A stretch of DNA of 64,000 nt from positions 5,001-69,000 of the forward strand of contig JAXRKP010001095.1 in NCBI GenBank assembly GCA_037039925.1, in the 5' to 3' direction. The position numbers were made by a program, and so were the translations under genes. Below the pieces are notes generated by a model. The model was not told where the DNA came from and searched no databases. It saw only the letters and a program-made list of their open reading frames with translations. The DNA comes from Doris montereyensis (lineage: Eukaryota > Mollusca > Gastropoda > Nudibranchia > Dorididae). The first letter of the stretch is position 1. Every line of letters begins with the position of its first letter. This document shows, piece by piece, positions 1 through 15,007 of this stretch.

Positions 1-269
1 AACATCAACAAACGCTAGATGTCAACATCAATAAAGGCTAGATGTCAACATCAATAAAGGCTTGATGTCAACATCAACAAAGCTAGATGCCAATCTCAAC
101 AAAAGCTAGATGTCAACATCATTAAAGGCTAGATGTCAACATCAACAAAAGCTAGATGTCAACATCAACAAAGCTAGATGTCAACATCAACAAAAGCTAG
201 ATGTCAACATGAACAAAAGCTATATGTCAACATCAACAAAAGCTAGATGTCAACATCAACAAAGCATCC
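1..269. repeat. 23-bp tandem array (left edge cut by window)
   Basis: About eleven copies of a 22-24 bp unit with the core words GCTAGATGTCAACATCAA and CAAAA. Variants have CAATAAAGG in place of CAACAAAA. The array starts before the window and stops at about 269, where unrelated sequence begins. A 64-residue open frame on the plus strand is only this repeat read through. Confidence 0.95.
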
Positions 270-548
270 CTCATAGTCTACAAACGCGTACAAATCCTCA
301 TTAACTCCGCAAATCATGGATGAATGAAACACTTTACCAGAAACATGTGTCATCTTCATAATTGGTGAGGAGTACAAGACAAAAATTCCAAGGATCAAAA
401 TCTCAAATATCAGTGCTCAAATTTTTAGTCTTTTCCGAGCAGTTCTACAGATACAGACCTACTTTTGGGAAAACTGAGATCAAATATGTCAATCTCCTTA
501 CTTCAAAAACATGAAAAAAAAATGCCAAAAATCTCACCCTTTTGCTTG
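270..548. other. Non-repetitive spacer
   Basis: AT-rich sequence between the 23-bp and 37-bp arrays. I see no open frame of note, no RNA gene and no splice-like exon in it. Confidence 0.6.
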
Positions 549-3500
549 ACAGCATGATATATCAAGAACCCATCTTTTTGGATGACAACATGAGATGTCA
601 AAAACTTCATCCGTTTAAATAACGACATGATATATCAAGGACTTCATCCTTTTGCATGACGACATAAGATGTCAAGAACATAAACCTTTTGCATGACGAC
701 ATAAGATGTCAAGAGCCTAAACCTTTTGCATGACGACATAAGATGTCAAGAACATAAACCTTTTGCATGACGTCATAAGATGTCAAGAGCCTAAACCTTT
801 TGCATGACGACATGATATGTCAAGAACCTAAACCTTTTGCATGACGACATAAGATGTCAAGAACATAAACCTTTTGCATGACGACATGATATGTCAAGAA
901 CCTAAACCTTTTGCATGACGACATAAGATGTCAAGAACATAAACCTTTTGCATGACGACATAAGATGTCAAGAACATAAACCTTTTGCATGACGACATGA
1001 TATGTCAAGAACATAAACCTTTTGTATGACGACATAAGGTGTCAAGAGCCTAAACCTTTTGCATGACGACATAAGATGTCAAGAACCTAAACCTTTGCAT
1101 GACGACATAAGATGTCAAGAACATAAACCTTTTGCATGACGACATAAGATGTCAAGAACATAAACCTTTGCATGACGACATGATATGTCAAGAACATAAA
1201 CCTTTTGTATGACGACATAAGGTGTCAAGAGCCTAAACCTTTTGCATGACGACATGATATGTCAAGAACCTAAACCTTTTGCATGACGACATGATATGTC
1301 AAGAACCTAAACCTTTTGCATGACGACATAAGGTGTCAAGAACCTAAACCTTTTGCATGACGACATGATATGTCAAGAACCTAAACCAGTTGCATGACGA
1401 CATAAGGTGTCAAGAGCCTAAACCTTTTGCATGACGACATAAGATGTCAAGAACCTAAACCTTTTGCATGACGACATAAGATGTCAAGAACATAAACCTT
1501 TTGCATGACGACATAAGATGTCAAGAACATAAACCTTTTGCATGACGGCATGATATGTCAAGAACATAAACCTTTTGTATGACGACATAAGGTGTCAAGA
1601 GCCTAAACCTTTTGCATGACGACATGATATGTCAAGAACATAAACCTTTTGCATGACGACATAAGATGTCAAGAACCTAAACCTTTTGTATGACGACATA
1701 AGGTGTCAAGAACCTAAACCTTTTGCATGACGACATGATATGTCAAGAACATAAACCTTTTGCATGACGACATGATATGTCAAGAACCTAAACCTTTTGC
1801 ATGACGACATAAGGTGTCAAGAACCTAAACCTTTTGCATGACGACATGATATGTCAAGAACCTAAACCTTTTGCATGACGACATGATATGTCAAGAACCT
1901 AAAACCATGATATGTCAAGAACCTAAACCTTTTGCATGACGACATGAGTTGTCAAGAACCTAAACTTTTGCATGACGACATGATATGTCAAGAACCTAAA
2001 CCTTTTGCATGACGACATGATATGTCAAGAACCTAAACCTTTTGCATGACGACATAAGATGTCAAGAACCTAAACCTTTTGCATGACGACATAAGATGTC
2101 AAGAACCTAAACCTTTTTGCATGACGACATAAGATGTCAAGAACATAAACCTTTTGCATGACGACATAAGATGTCAAGAACATAAACCTTTTGCATGACG
2201 ACATGAGATGTCAAGAACATAAACCTTTGGCATGACGACATAATATGTCAAGAACCTAAACCTTTTGCATGACGACATAAGATGTCAAGAACATAAACCT
2301 TTTACATGACGACATAAGATGTCAAGAACCTAAACCTTTTGCATGACGACATAAGATGTCAAGAACCTAAACCTTTTGTATGACGACATAAGATGTCAAG
2401 AACCTAAACCTTTTGCATGACGACATGATATGTCAAGAACCTAAACCTTTTGCATGACGACATGATATGTCAAGAACTAAACCTTTTGCCTGCACGACAT
2501 AAGATGTCAAGAACCTAAACCTTTTGCATGACGACATGATATGTCAAGAACCTAAACTTTTGCATGACGACATAAGGTGTCAAGAACCTAAACCTTTTGC
2601 ATGACGACATGATATGTCAAGAACCTAAACCTTTTGCATGACGACATGATATGTCAAGAACCTAAACCTTTTGCATGACGACATAAGGTGTCAAGAACCT
2701 AAACCTTTTGCATGACGACATACGATGTCAAGAACCTAAACCTTTTGCATGACGACATAAGATGTCAAGAACCTAAACCTTTTTATGACGACATAAGATG
2801 TCAAGAACCTAAACTTTTGTATGACGACATAAGGTGTCAAGAACCTAAACCTTTTGTATGACGACATAAGATGTCAAGAACCTAAACCTTTTGCATGACG
2901 ACATCAAGAATAAACCTTTTGTATCATAAGGTGTCAAGAACCTAAACCTTTTGTATGACGACATAAGATGTCAAGAACCTAAACCTTTTGCATGACGACA
3001 TAAGGTGTCAAGAACCTAAACCTTTTGTATGACGACATAAGATGTCAAGAACCTAAACCTTTTGTATGACGACATAAGGTGTCAAGAACCTAAACCTTTT
3101 GTATGACGACATAAGGTGTCAAGAACCTAAACCTTTTGTATGACGACATAAGATGTCAAGAACCTAAACCTTTTGTAAACCTGTCAAGAACCTAAACCTT
3201 TTGTATGACGACATAAGGTGTCAAGAACCTAAACCTTTTGTATGACGACATAAGATGTCAAGAACCTAAACCTTTTGCATGACGACATAAGGTGTCAAGA
3301 ACCTAAACCTTTTGTATGACGACATAAGATGTCAAGAACCTAAACCTTTTGCATGACGACATGATATGTCAAGAACCTAAACCTTTTGCATGACGACATA
3401 AGGTGTCAAGAACCTAAACCTTTTGCATGACGACATGATATGTCCAAGAACCTAAACCTTTTGCATGACGACATAAGGTGTCAAGAACCTAAACCCTTTT

Positions 3501-6500
3501 GCATGACGACATAAGATGTCAAGAACCTAAACTTTTTGCATGACGACATAAGATGTCAAGAACATAAACCTTTGCATGATGACATAAGATGTCAGAACCT
3601 AAACCTTTTGCATGACGACATAAGATGTCAAGAACATAAACCTTTGCATGACGACATAAGATGTCAAGAACCTAAACCTTTTGCATGACGACATGATATG
3701 TCAAGAACTAAACCTTTTGCATGACGACATAAGGTGTCAAGAACCTAAACCTTTTGCATGACGACGTAAGATGTCAAGAACCTAAACCTTTTGCATGACG
3801 ACATGATATGTCAAGAACATAAACCTTTTGCATGACGACATGATATGTCAAGAACATAAACCTTTTGCATGACGACATAAGATGTCAAGAATCCTAAACC
3901 TTTTTGCATGACGACATAAGATGTCAAGAACATAAACCTTTTGCATGACGACATAAGATGTCAAGAACATAAACCTTTTGCATGACGACATGATATGGCA
4001 AGAACATAAACCTTTTGTATGACGACATAAGATGTCAAGAACCTAAACCTTTTGCATGACGACATAATATGTCAAGAACATAAACCTTTTGTATGACGAC
4101 ATATATGTCAAGAACCTAAACCTTTTGCATGACGACATGATATGTCAAGAACCTAAACCTTTTGCATGACGACATGATATGTCAAGAACCTAAACCTTTT
4201 GCCTGACGACATAAGGTGTCAAGAACCTAAACCTTTTGCATGACGACATAAGGTGTCAAGAACCTAAACCTTTTGCATGACGACATAAGGTGTCAAGAAC
4301 CTAAACCTTTTGCATGACGACATAAGATGTCAAGAACCTAAACCTTTTGCATGACGACATGATATGTCAAGAACCTAAACCTTTTTTAAGGTGTCAAGAA
4401 CCTAAACCTTTTGGATGACGACATAAGGTGTCAAGAACCTAAACCTTTTGGATGACGACATGATATGTCAAGAACCTAAACCTTTTGCATGACGACATAA
4501 GGTGTCAAGAACCTAAACCTTTTGCATGACGACATGATATGTCAAGAACCTAAACCTTTTGCATGACGACATAAGGTGTCAAGAACCTAAACCTTTTGCA
4601 TGACGACATAAGATGTCAAGAACCTAAACCTTTTGGATGACGACATAATATGTCAAGAACCTAAACCTTTTGCATGACGACATAAGATGTCAAGAACCTA
4701 AACCTTTTGCATGACGACATAAGATGTCAAGAACCTAAACCTTTTGGATGACGACATAAGGTGTCAAGAACCTAAACCTTTTGCATGACGACATGATATG
4801 TCAAGAACCTAAACCTTTTGCATGACGACATGCTATGTCAAGAACATAAACCTTTTGCATGACGACATGATATGTCAAGAACCTAAGTGTTTTTCATGAC
4901 GACATAATATGTCAAGAACCTCAGTCTTTTGCCTGACGACATAAATGGGAAGAACCTCAGTCCTTTTGCATGACGACATGATATGTCGAAGAACCTCAGT
5001 CTTTTGCATGACGACATGATATGTCAAGAACCTCAGTCACAACGACATTTTACATGACGACATCAGTCTTCAGTCGATGATGACATGATATGTGAAGAAC
5101 GTCAGTCTTTTGTATGACGACATGATATGTGAATAACCTCAGTTTTTTGCATGATGACATGATATGTCAAGAACCTCCAGTCTTTTGTATGACGACATGA
5201 TATGTGAATAACCTAAACCTTTTGCATGATGACATGATATGTGAAGAACCTCATTCTTTTTTGTATGACGACATGATATGTCAAGAACCTCAGTCTTTTT
5301 GCATGACGACATGATATGTCAAGAACCCAAGTCTATTGCATGACGACATGATATGTGAATAACCTCAGTCTTTTGCATGACGACATGATATGTGACGAAC
5401 CTCAGTCTTTTGTATGACGACATAATATGTCAAGAACCTAAGTCTTTTGCATGACGACATGATATGTGAATAACCTAAACCTTTTGCATGACGACATGAT
5501 ATGTGACGAACTTAAGTCTTTTACATGATGACATGATATGTCAAGAACGTAAGTCTTTTGTATGACGACATGATATGTGAATAACCTCAGTTTTGCATGA
5601 TGACATAATATGTCAAGAACCTAAACTTTTTGTATGACGACATGATATGTGAAGAACCTAAACCTTTTGTATGACGACATGATATGTGACGAACCTCAGT
5701 CTTTTGTATGACGACATGATATGTCAAAAACCTAAACCTTTTGCATGACGACATATATGTCAAGAACGAACCTTTTGCATGACGACATACGATGTCTAAA
5801 TTGCATGACGACATGATATGTGACGAACCTAAGTCTTTTGCATGACGACATGATATGTGAAGAACCTAAGTCTTTTGTATGACGACATAAGATATGTCAA
5901 CGAACCTAAACCTTTTGCATGACGACATGATATGTGAAGAACCTAAGTCTTTTGTATGACGACATAGGTGTCAAGAACCTAAACCTTTTGCATGACGACA
6001 TATATGTCAAGAACCTAAGTCTTTTGTATGACGACATAATATGTGAAGAACCTAAACCTTTTGCATGATGACATGATATGTCAAGAACCTAAGTCTTTTG
6101 TATGACGACATAAGATGTCAAGAACCTAAACCTTTTGCATGACGACATGATATGTCAAGAACCTAAGTCTTTTGTATGACGACATGATATGTCAAGAACC
6201 TAAACCTTTTGCATGACGACATAATATGTCAAGAACCTAAAACCTTTTGTATGACGACATAATATGTCAAGAACCTAAACCTTTTGTATGACGACATAAT
6301 ATGTGAAGAACCTAAACCTTTTGCATGACGACATAATATGTCAAGAACCTAAACCTTTTGCATGACGACATAATATGTCAAGAACCTAAACCTTTTGCAT
6401 GACGACACAATATGTCAAGAACGTAAGTCTTTTGCATGACGACATGATATGTGAAGAACCTAAAGTTTTTGCATGACGACATGATATGTGAAGAACCTAA

Positions 6501-9052
6501 ACCTTTTGCATGACGACATGATATGTCAAGAACCTAAACCTTTTGCATGACGACATGATATGTCAAGAACCTAAGTCTTTTGTATGACGACATAAGATGT
6601 CAAGAACCTAAGTCTTTTGCATGACGACATAAGATGTCAAGAACATAAACCTTTTGCATGACGACATAAGATGTCAAGAACCTAAACCTTTTGCATGACG
6701 ACATGATATGTCAAGAACCTAAACCTTTTGTATGACGACATAATATGTCAAGAACCTAAACCTTTTGCATGACGACATGATATGTCAAGAACCTAAACCT
6801 TTTGCATGACGACATAAGGTGTCAAGAACCTAAACCTTTTGCATGACGACATAATATGTCAAGAACCTAAACCTTTTGCATGACGACATAAGATGTCAAG
6901 AACATAAACCTTTTGCATGACGACATGATATGTCAAGAACATAAACCTTTTGCATGACGACATGATATGTCAAGAACATAAACCTTTTGCATGACGACAT
7001 AAGATGTCAAGAACATAAGTCTTTTGCATGACGACATGATATGTCAAGAACATCAGTCTTTTGTATGACGACATGATATGTCAAGAACATAAGTCTTTTG
7101 TATGACGACATGATATGTCAAGAACCTAAACCTTTTGCATGACGACATGATATGTCAAGAACATCAACCTTTTGTATGACGACATATATGTCAAGAACAT
7201 AAACCTTTTGCATGACGACATGATATGTCAAGAACCTAAACCTTTTGCATGACGACATGATATGTCAAGAACCTAAACCTTTTGCATGACGACATAATAT
7301 GTCAAGAACATAAACCTTTTGCATGACGACATGATATGTCAAGAACCTAAACCTTTGTATGACGACATAAGGTGTCAAGAACCTAAACCTTTTGCATGAC
7401 GACATGATATGTCAAGAACATAAAACCTTTTGCATGACGACATGATATGTCAAGAACCTCAACCTTTTGCATGACGACATGATATGTCAAGAACCTAAAC
7501 CTTTTGCATGACGACATGATATGGGAAGAACCTAAGTCTTTTGCATGACGACATGATATGGGAAGAACCTAAGTCTTTTGCATGACGACATGATATGGGA
7601 AGAACCTAAAGTCTTTTTGCATGACGACATGATATGTCAAGAACCTCTCAGTCTTTTGCATGACGACATAATATGGAAGAACCTCAACCTTTTGCATGAC
7701 GACATGATATGGGAAGAACCTAAACCTTTTGCATGACGACATGATATGGGAAGAACCTAAGTCTTTTGGATGACGACATGATATGGGAAGAACCTAAGTC
7801 TTTTGGATGACGACATGATATGTCAAGAACCTAAGTCTTTTGCATGACGACATGATATGGGAAGAACCTCAGTCTTTTGCATGACGACATGATATGTGAA
7901 GAACCTCAGTCTTTTGCATGACGACATGATATGTCAAGAACCTCAAACCTTTTACATGACGACATAAGATGTCAAGAACCTAAACCTTTTGGATGACGAC
8001 ATGATATGTCAAGAACCTCAGCCTTTTGCATGACGACATGATATGTCAAGAACCTCAGCCTTTTACATGACGACATGATATGTCAAGAACCTAAACCTTT
8101 TACATGATGACATGATATGTGACGAACCTAAACCTTTTGCATGACAACATGATATGTGAAGAACATCAGTCTTTTGCCTGACGACATGCTATGTGAAGAA
8201 CCTCAGTCTTTTGCATGACGACATGATATGTCAGAACCTCAGTTTTTCTGATGACTATTGTCAAGAACCTCAGTCTTTTGCATGACGACATGAAATGGAA
8301 GAACCTCAGTCCTTTTGCATGACGACATGATATGTGACGAATGATTTGTATGACGACATGATATGTGACGAACCTCAGTCTTTTACATGATGACATGATA
8401 TGTGAGAACCTCAGTCTTTTACATGATGACATGATATGTGACGAACCTAATCCTTTTTTGGATGATGACATGATATGTGAAGAACCTCAGTTTTTTGTAT
8501 GACGACATGATATGTGAAGAACCTCATCCTTTTTTGCATGATGACATGATATGTCAAGAACCTCAATCCTTTTTGGATGACGACATGATATGTCAAGAAC
8601 CTAAACCTTTTTGGATGATGACATGATATGTCAAGAACCTCAGTTTTTTGGATGATGACATGATATGTCAAAAACCTCAAGTCTTTTGCATGATGACATG
8701 ATATGTCAAGAACCTAATCAGTCTTTTGGATGATGACATGATATGTGAATAACCTCAGTCTTTTTGCATGATGACATGATATGTCACGAACCTCAGTCTT
8801 TTGTATGACGACATGATATGTGAAAAACCTCAGTCTTTTACATGACGACATGATATGTGGAACCTCAGTCTTTTGCATGATGACATGATATGTGAAGAAT
8901 CAGTCTTTTCATGATGACATGATATGTGAAGAACTGTCATTCTTTGTATGACGACATGATATGTGAATAACCTTAGATTTTTTATGATGACATGATATGT
9001 GAAGAACCTGGTCTTTTGAATGACGACATGATATGTGAATAACCTCAGTTTT
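549..9052. repeat. 37-bp satellite array, main block
   Basis: About 230 copies of a 37-bp unit built from GACATAAGATGTCAAGAA (or GACATGATATGTC), then CCTAAACCTTTTGCATGAC. From about 640 to 4880 the copies are very uniform. From about 4880 the CCTAAACCTTTT part is increasingly replaced by CCTCAGTCTTTT, and single-base insertions and deletions rise. Each unit holds the inverted repeat GACAT-NNN-ATGTC, which could fold as a short hairpin. Open frames of 75-116 residues on the minus strand are repeat read-through. Confidence 0.97.
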
Positions 9053-9176
9053 TGACAGTGACAACGTCTGGCGTTCTGTTTCTTGACAAATGATATTTCG
9101 TCTTTGTCATGATGACATATATGTGAAACTATAAGCACTTGGGAAGACAATATGTGAAAATCAGTGTCCTCATGAG
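9053..9176 (+). mobile_element. 3' half of a tRNA-derived SINE, mixed with satellite words
   Basis: This stretch matches the 3' half of the SINE at 11660-11828. Shared words in the same order are ACAACGTCTGGCGT, TTTCTTG, ATTTCGTCTTTGTC, ATAAGCACTTGGGAAGA and GTGTCCTCATG. The tRNA-like head is missing. Between the shared words, bases typical of the surrounding 37-bp array (CATGATGACATATATGTGAA) replace the SINE sequence. Confidence 0.75.
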
Positions 9177-10980
9177 ACATGTCTTTAACCTCTTATTATT
9201 GCGACATGATAGACGAACCTCAGTCTTTAACTTGTCATGATATGTGAAAACGTCTTTTTACATGACGATCATGATATTGCCAACACGTCTTTGCATGTGA
9301 CATGATTGTGAAGAACCTCAGTCTTTTCATGATGACATGATATGTGAAGAACGTCAGTCTTTAACATGATGTCATCTATTGCCAAACACGTCTTTAACAT
9401 GATGTCATCTATGTCCCAAACCACGTCTTTAACATTGTCATGATATTGCCAACCACGTCTTTAACATGTCATCTATTGCCAACCACGTCTTTAACATGAT
9501 GACATCTATGTGACGAAGCACGTCTTTAACTTGATGACATGATATGTGAAGAAGCACGTCTTTAACATGATGTCATCTATTGCCAAGCACGTCTTTAACT
9601 TGTCATCTATTGAAGAAGCACGTCTTTAACTTGTCATCTATGTGCCAAACACGTCTTTAACTTGTCATCTATTGCCAAGCACGTCTTTAACTTGTCATGA
9701 TATTCAAGAACATCGTCTTTAACTTGTCATCTATTGCCAAGCACGTCTTTAACTTGTCATGATTGCCAAACACGTCTTTTTAACATGATATGTGTCATCT
9801 TTTGTATGACGACATGATATGTCAAGACGTCTTTAACTTTTGTCATCGACATGATTGTCAAGAACATCAGTCTTTAACTTGTCATCTATTGCCAACACGT
9901 CTTTAACTTGTCATCCATTGCCAAGAACACGTCTTTTTATGACTTGTCATCTATGTCAAGAACATCAGTCTTTTGTATGTCGACATATTGTCAAGAACAT
10001 CAGTCTTTTGTATGTCATCTATATGTCAAGAACATCAGTCTTTAACTTGACATCTATTGCAAGAACACGTCTTTTTAACTTGTCATCTATTGCAAGAACA
10101 TCAGTCTTTAACTTGTCACATGATTGCCAAGAACATCGTCTTTAACATGTCATCATATTGGGAAGAACCTCGTCTTTAACTTGTCATCTATTGCCAAGAA
10201 CCTCAGTCTTTTACATGACAACATGATATGGGAAGAACCTCGTCTTTAACTTGTCATGATATGGGAAGAACCTCAGTCTTTAACATGTCATCATGATATT
10301 GGAAGAACCTCAGTCTTTAACTTGTCACATGATATGGGAAGAACCTCGTCTTTTGTATGACAACATGATATGGAAGAACCACGTCTTTAATGACGTCATG
10401 ATATGGGAAGAACCTCAGTCTTTAACATGACAACATGATATTGGAAGAACACTCAGTCTTTTAACTTGTCATGATATGGGAAGAACCTCGTCTTTAACAT
10501 GTCGACTGATATGGAAGAACCACGTCTTTTACTTGACATGATATGGGAAGAACCTCAGTCTTTAACATGACATCATGATATGTCAAGAACTGTCAGTCTT
10601 TAACTTGTCATATATTGCCAAGAACCTCAGTCTTTTAAATTGTCATCTATTGGGAAGAACTCAGTCTTTGTATTGTCATGATATGGGAAGAACCTCAGTC
10701 TTTTGCATGACGACATGATATTGCCAACCACAGTCTTTTAAATTGACATATATTGCCAAGAAGCACTTTTTTTAACGTGTTATATATTGACGTTATAAAA
10801 CGTCTTTAACATCAGCCTTTTACATGACGTCATGCATGTCTTTAGCCTTTTGATGACGTCATGAAATGTCAAGCGTTGTCTTTTGCACTTGTCTCGTGAT
10901 ATGTCAAGAACCTGAGCGTTTTACATTGTCATGAAATGCTGATGTCAATAACTCAGCCTTTTCCACGACATCATGATATG
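9177..10980. repeat. Transition zone between the 37-bp and 30-bp satellites
   Basis: Monomers here carry parts of both families: GTCTTTAACTTGTCATCTAT and TGCCAAG from the 30-bp family next to CATGATATG and AAGAACCTCAGTC from the 37-bp family. Unit length varies. A distinct local variant has ATGGGAAGAACCTCGTC. Open frames here, such as 9855-10145, are repeat read-through. Confidence 0.9.
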
Positions 10981-11520
10981 TCAAAATCCGCAAACCTTTT
11001 TTGGATGACGACATGATATGTCAAGAACTCAAACCTTTTGGATGATGTCATGATATGTCAAGAACCTCAACCTTTTTTGGATGATGACATGATATGTCAA
11101 GAACCTAATCCTTTTTTGGATGATGACATGATATGTCAAGAACCTAAACCTTTTTGGATGATGACATGATATGTCAAGAGCTTCACCTTTTGGATGATGA
11201 CATGATATGTCAAGAACCTAATCGATTTTTTGGATGATGACATGATATGTCAAGAATAAACCTTTTTTGGATGATGACATGATATGTCAAGAACCTAATC
11301 CTTTTTTGGATGATGACATGATATGTCAAGGTTTGTTTGGATGATGACATGATATGTCAAGAACCTAATCCTTTTTGGATGATGACATGATATGTCAAGA
11401 ACTCTCAACCTTTTGTGATGATGACATGATATGTCAAGAACCTAATCCTTTTTTGATGATGACATGATATGTCAAGAACCTCAATTTTTGTATGATGACA
11501 ATATGAGACGTCAAGAAACT
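10981..11520. repeat. 37-bp satellite, distal variant block
   Basis: The 37-bp family resumes with a variant rich in CCTTTTTTGGATGATGACA followed by TGATATGTCAAGAAC. Unit length is about 37-39 bp. It decays near 11500 into single-copy sequence. Confidence 0.93.
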
Positions 11521-11659
11521 CATTGGTTTGCACGACGACATCAGAAGACGTAAATGTAAACAGCTGGGTGATGCGTAGGTGGAGCCAAAAGAAAGTTTGG
11601 GAATAAAATGTTCAAGAGGTTTCACCTGTCATTGTGTCATCTGCTAATTATTATTAGAT
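11521..11659. other. Short single-copy spacer before the SINE
   Basis: Non-repetitive sequence between the 37-bp array and the SINE head. No gene is seen. Confidence 0.5.
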
Positions 11660-11828
11660 GGGTTATGTCAGTAGTGTAGTGGTCTTGAATTACGAGTGTC
11701 ATGGGTCAAATCCTGACAGTACAACGTCTGGCGTGTTTCTTGCAAAAGACATTTCGTCTTTGTCTAGCCATAATTAATTCATATAAGCACTTGGGAAGAA
11801 AAAGAAAAAATTAGTGTCCTCATGCATG
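11660..11828 (+). mobile_element. tRNA-derived SINE
   Basis: The head has tRNA-like pol III boxes: an A-box-like TAGTGTAGTGG at 11672-11682 and a B-box-like GGTCAAATCC at 11704-11713. The body carries ACAACGTCTGGCGT, CATTTCGTCTTTGTC and TAAGCACTTGGGAAGA, followed by an A-rich stretch and TTAGTGTCCTCATGCATG. The same body occurs at 9053-9176, which supports a dispersed element rather than a tRNA gene. The 3' end runs straight into the 30-bp array. No clear target duplication is seen. Confidence 0.75.
11672..11713 (+). promoter_or_regulatory. Internal pol III A and B boxes of the SINE
   Basis: TAGTGTAGTGG (11672-11682) resembles the tRNA A box and GGTCAAATCC (11704-11713) the B box. The spacing of about 21 bases is shorter than usual, and the B box lacks the central TTC. 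The promoter is therefore probably weak or dead. Confidence 0.5.
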
Positions 11829-12800
11829 TTTAACTCATATATTGCCAAGCACGTCTTTAACTTGTCATCTATTGTGTGTCTGTTGCCAGCACTTGTCATC
11901 TATTGCCAAACACGTCTTTAACTTGTCATCTATTGCCAAACACGTCTTTAACTTGTCATCTATTAGCACGTCTTTAACTTGTCATCTATTGCCAAGCACG
12001 TCTTTAACTTGTCATCTATTGCAAGCACGTCTTCTTGTCATCTATTGCCAACTCGTCTTTAACTTGTGGTGTGTCAGTGTTTAAACAAACACGTCTTTAA
12101 CTTGTCATCTACGTTTAACTTGTCATCTATTGCCATTCACGTCTTTAACTTGTCATCTATTGCCATTCACGTCTTTATCATCTATTGCCAAACACGTCTT
12201 TGGTGTCATCTTTAACTTGTTTAGCAGCACGTCTTTAACTTGTCATCTATTGCCAAACACGTCTTTAACTTGTCATCTATTGCCAAACACGTCTTTAACT
12301 TGTCATCTATTCAACATGACGTCTTTAACTTGTCATCTATTGCCAAACATGTTTTCCAAGCACGTCTTTAATGTCATCTATTGCCAAGCACGTCTTTAAT
12401 CTCTTGTCATCTATTTTAATGACTAACTTGTCATCTATTTAGGAAACACGTCTTTAACTTGTCATCTATTGCCAAGCACGTCTTTAACTTGTCATCTACC
12501 AAACACGTCTTTAACTTGGTTTGCCAAACACGTCTTTAACTTGTCATCTATTGCCACAAATTTTTAACTTGTCTTTAACTTGTCATCTATTGCCAATTTA
12601 TGTCTTTAACTTATCATCTATTGCCAAGCACGTCTTTAAATTGTTATATATTGCCAAGCACGTCTTTAAATTGTTATATATTGCCAAGCACGTCTTTTTG
12701 TTATATATTGGAAGCACGTCTTTAAATTGTTATATATTGCCAAGCACGTCTTTAACTTGTTATATATTGCCAATATGTCTTTAACTTGTTATCTATTGCG
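11829..12800. repeat. 30-bp satellite array
   Basis: About 32 copies of a 30-bp unit: CACGTCTTTAACTTGTCATC followed by TATTGCCAAG. Towards the right end the unit changes to TTAAATTGTTATATATTGCC, becoming more AT-rich. It starts directly after the SINE tail. Open frames of 63-89 residues on the plus strand are this repeat read through. Confidence 0.95.
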
Positions 12801-13731
12801 TCACTTGTTATTATTATTATTGCTGTTTCTCGTGATTGGTTTTTATGTTATCTCTTTAATGATTATTATTATTATTCGATTTATTTTATTGAATATTAAT
12901 GTGTCAATGTCAAATTAGTAGACTTACGAAATTATGGTATAGAGCTTGTCTTATTATTATTATACATTACATCCATACATGTATTATTATGTTTATGTGT
13001 GTAAGTGCGCGCGCGTGTGATTATGATTATGATTATAAACGATGTTTTATTGGGTTGTTATTATTATTATGTGTTATGTATGTATGTGTATGTTATATAT
13101 GTTATATTATTATGTATTATGTGTGTATGTGTTATGTATTGTGAATTATTATGTGTATGTGGGCATTATTATTATGTATGTATTATTATTATTATGTATG
13201 TATTATATGTTGTATGTGTATGTACATTATTATTATGTATTATGTTATTATTATTATTATGTATATTATTATTACATTATTATTATTATTATAATTATTA
13301 TTATATTGTGTATATTATGTGTTATTATATATGTATTATGTGTATGTTTGTGTTATCTATATTACACTTATTATTAGTGATTAGATACATAATTTACGAA
13401 ATAATTTATCGGTTATTAATCCCATGACATTCACGGACTATTAAGTCAATCTTTGGTGTATCTTTAATTATTATAGGAAATCATTTTTTTGCCTCTACAT
13501 AGTACATTATGACGCAATGGATTTTTCCATAAACGGCACAATGTGATGAAGTGGCAATGACTATAATCTTATTAGGGAGATATTCACTATGTTAATGGTT
13601 TGAAAACTTTAACTGACATATTATTATTTTTTTTTTGGTTTTTGGTTTGTTACTTGCATTTTATAATTTGTAATTGTTGAATTATTTATCGTAAAGCGTC
13701 ATCGAGCATTTCGGTGGATGAGAGGCGCTCA
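12801..13731. repeat. AT-rich simple-sequence region with TTA and TATG runs
   Basis: From 12801 to about 13380 short runs of TTATTA alternate with TATGTG/TATGTA words. From about 13380 to 13731 the sequence is AT-rich and mostly single copy. No credible gene is present; the 140-residue open frame at 13005-13427 is Ile/Tyr/Leu/Cys-rich read-through of simple repeats. Confidence 0.8.

Positions 13732-15006
<1,275 letters not shown>

Positions 15007-15007
<1 letters not shown>

Noticed and set aside
549..11520. CRISPR-like appearance: short repeats with a hairpin core
   Set aside because: Units are contiguous with no unique spacers, the variation is spread over the whole unit, and the window is eukaryotic.
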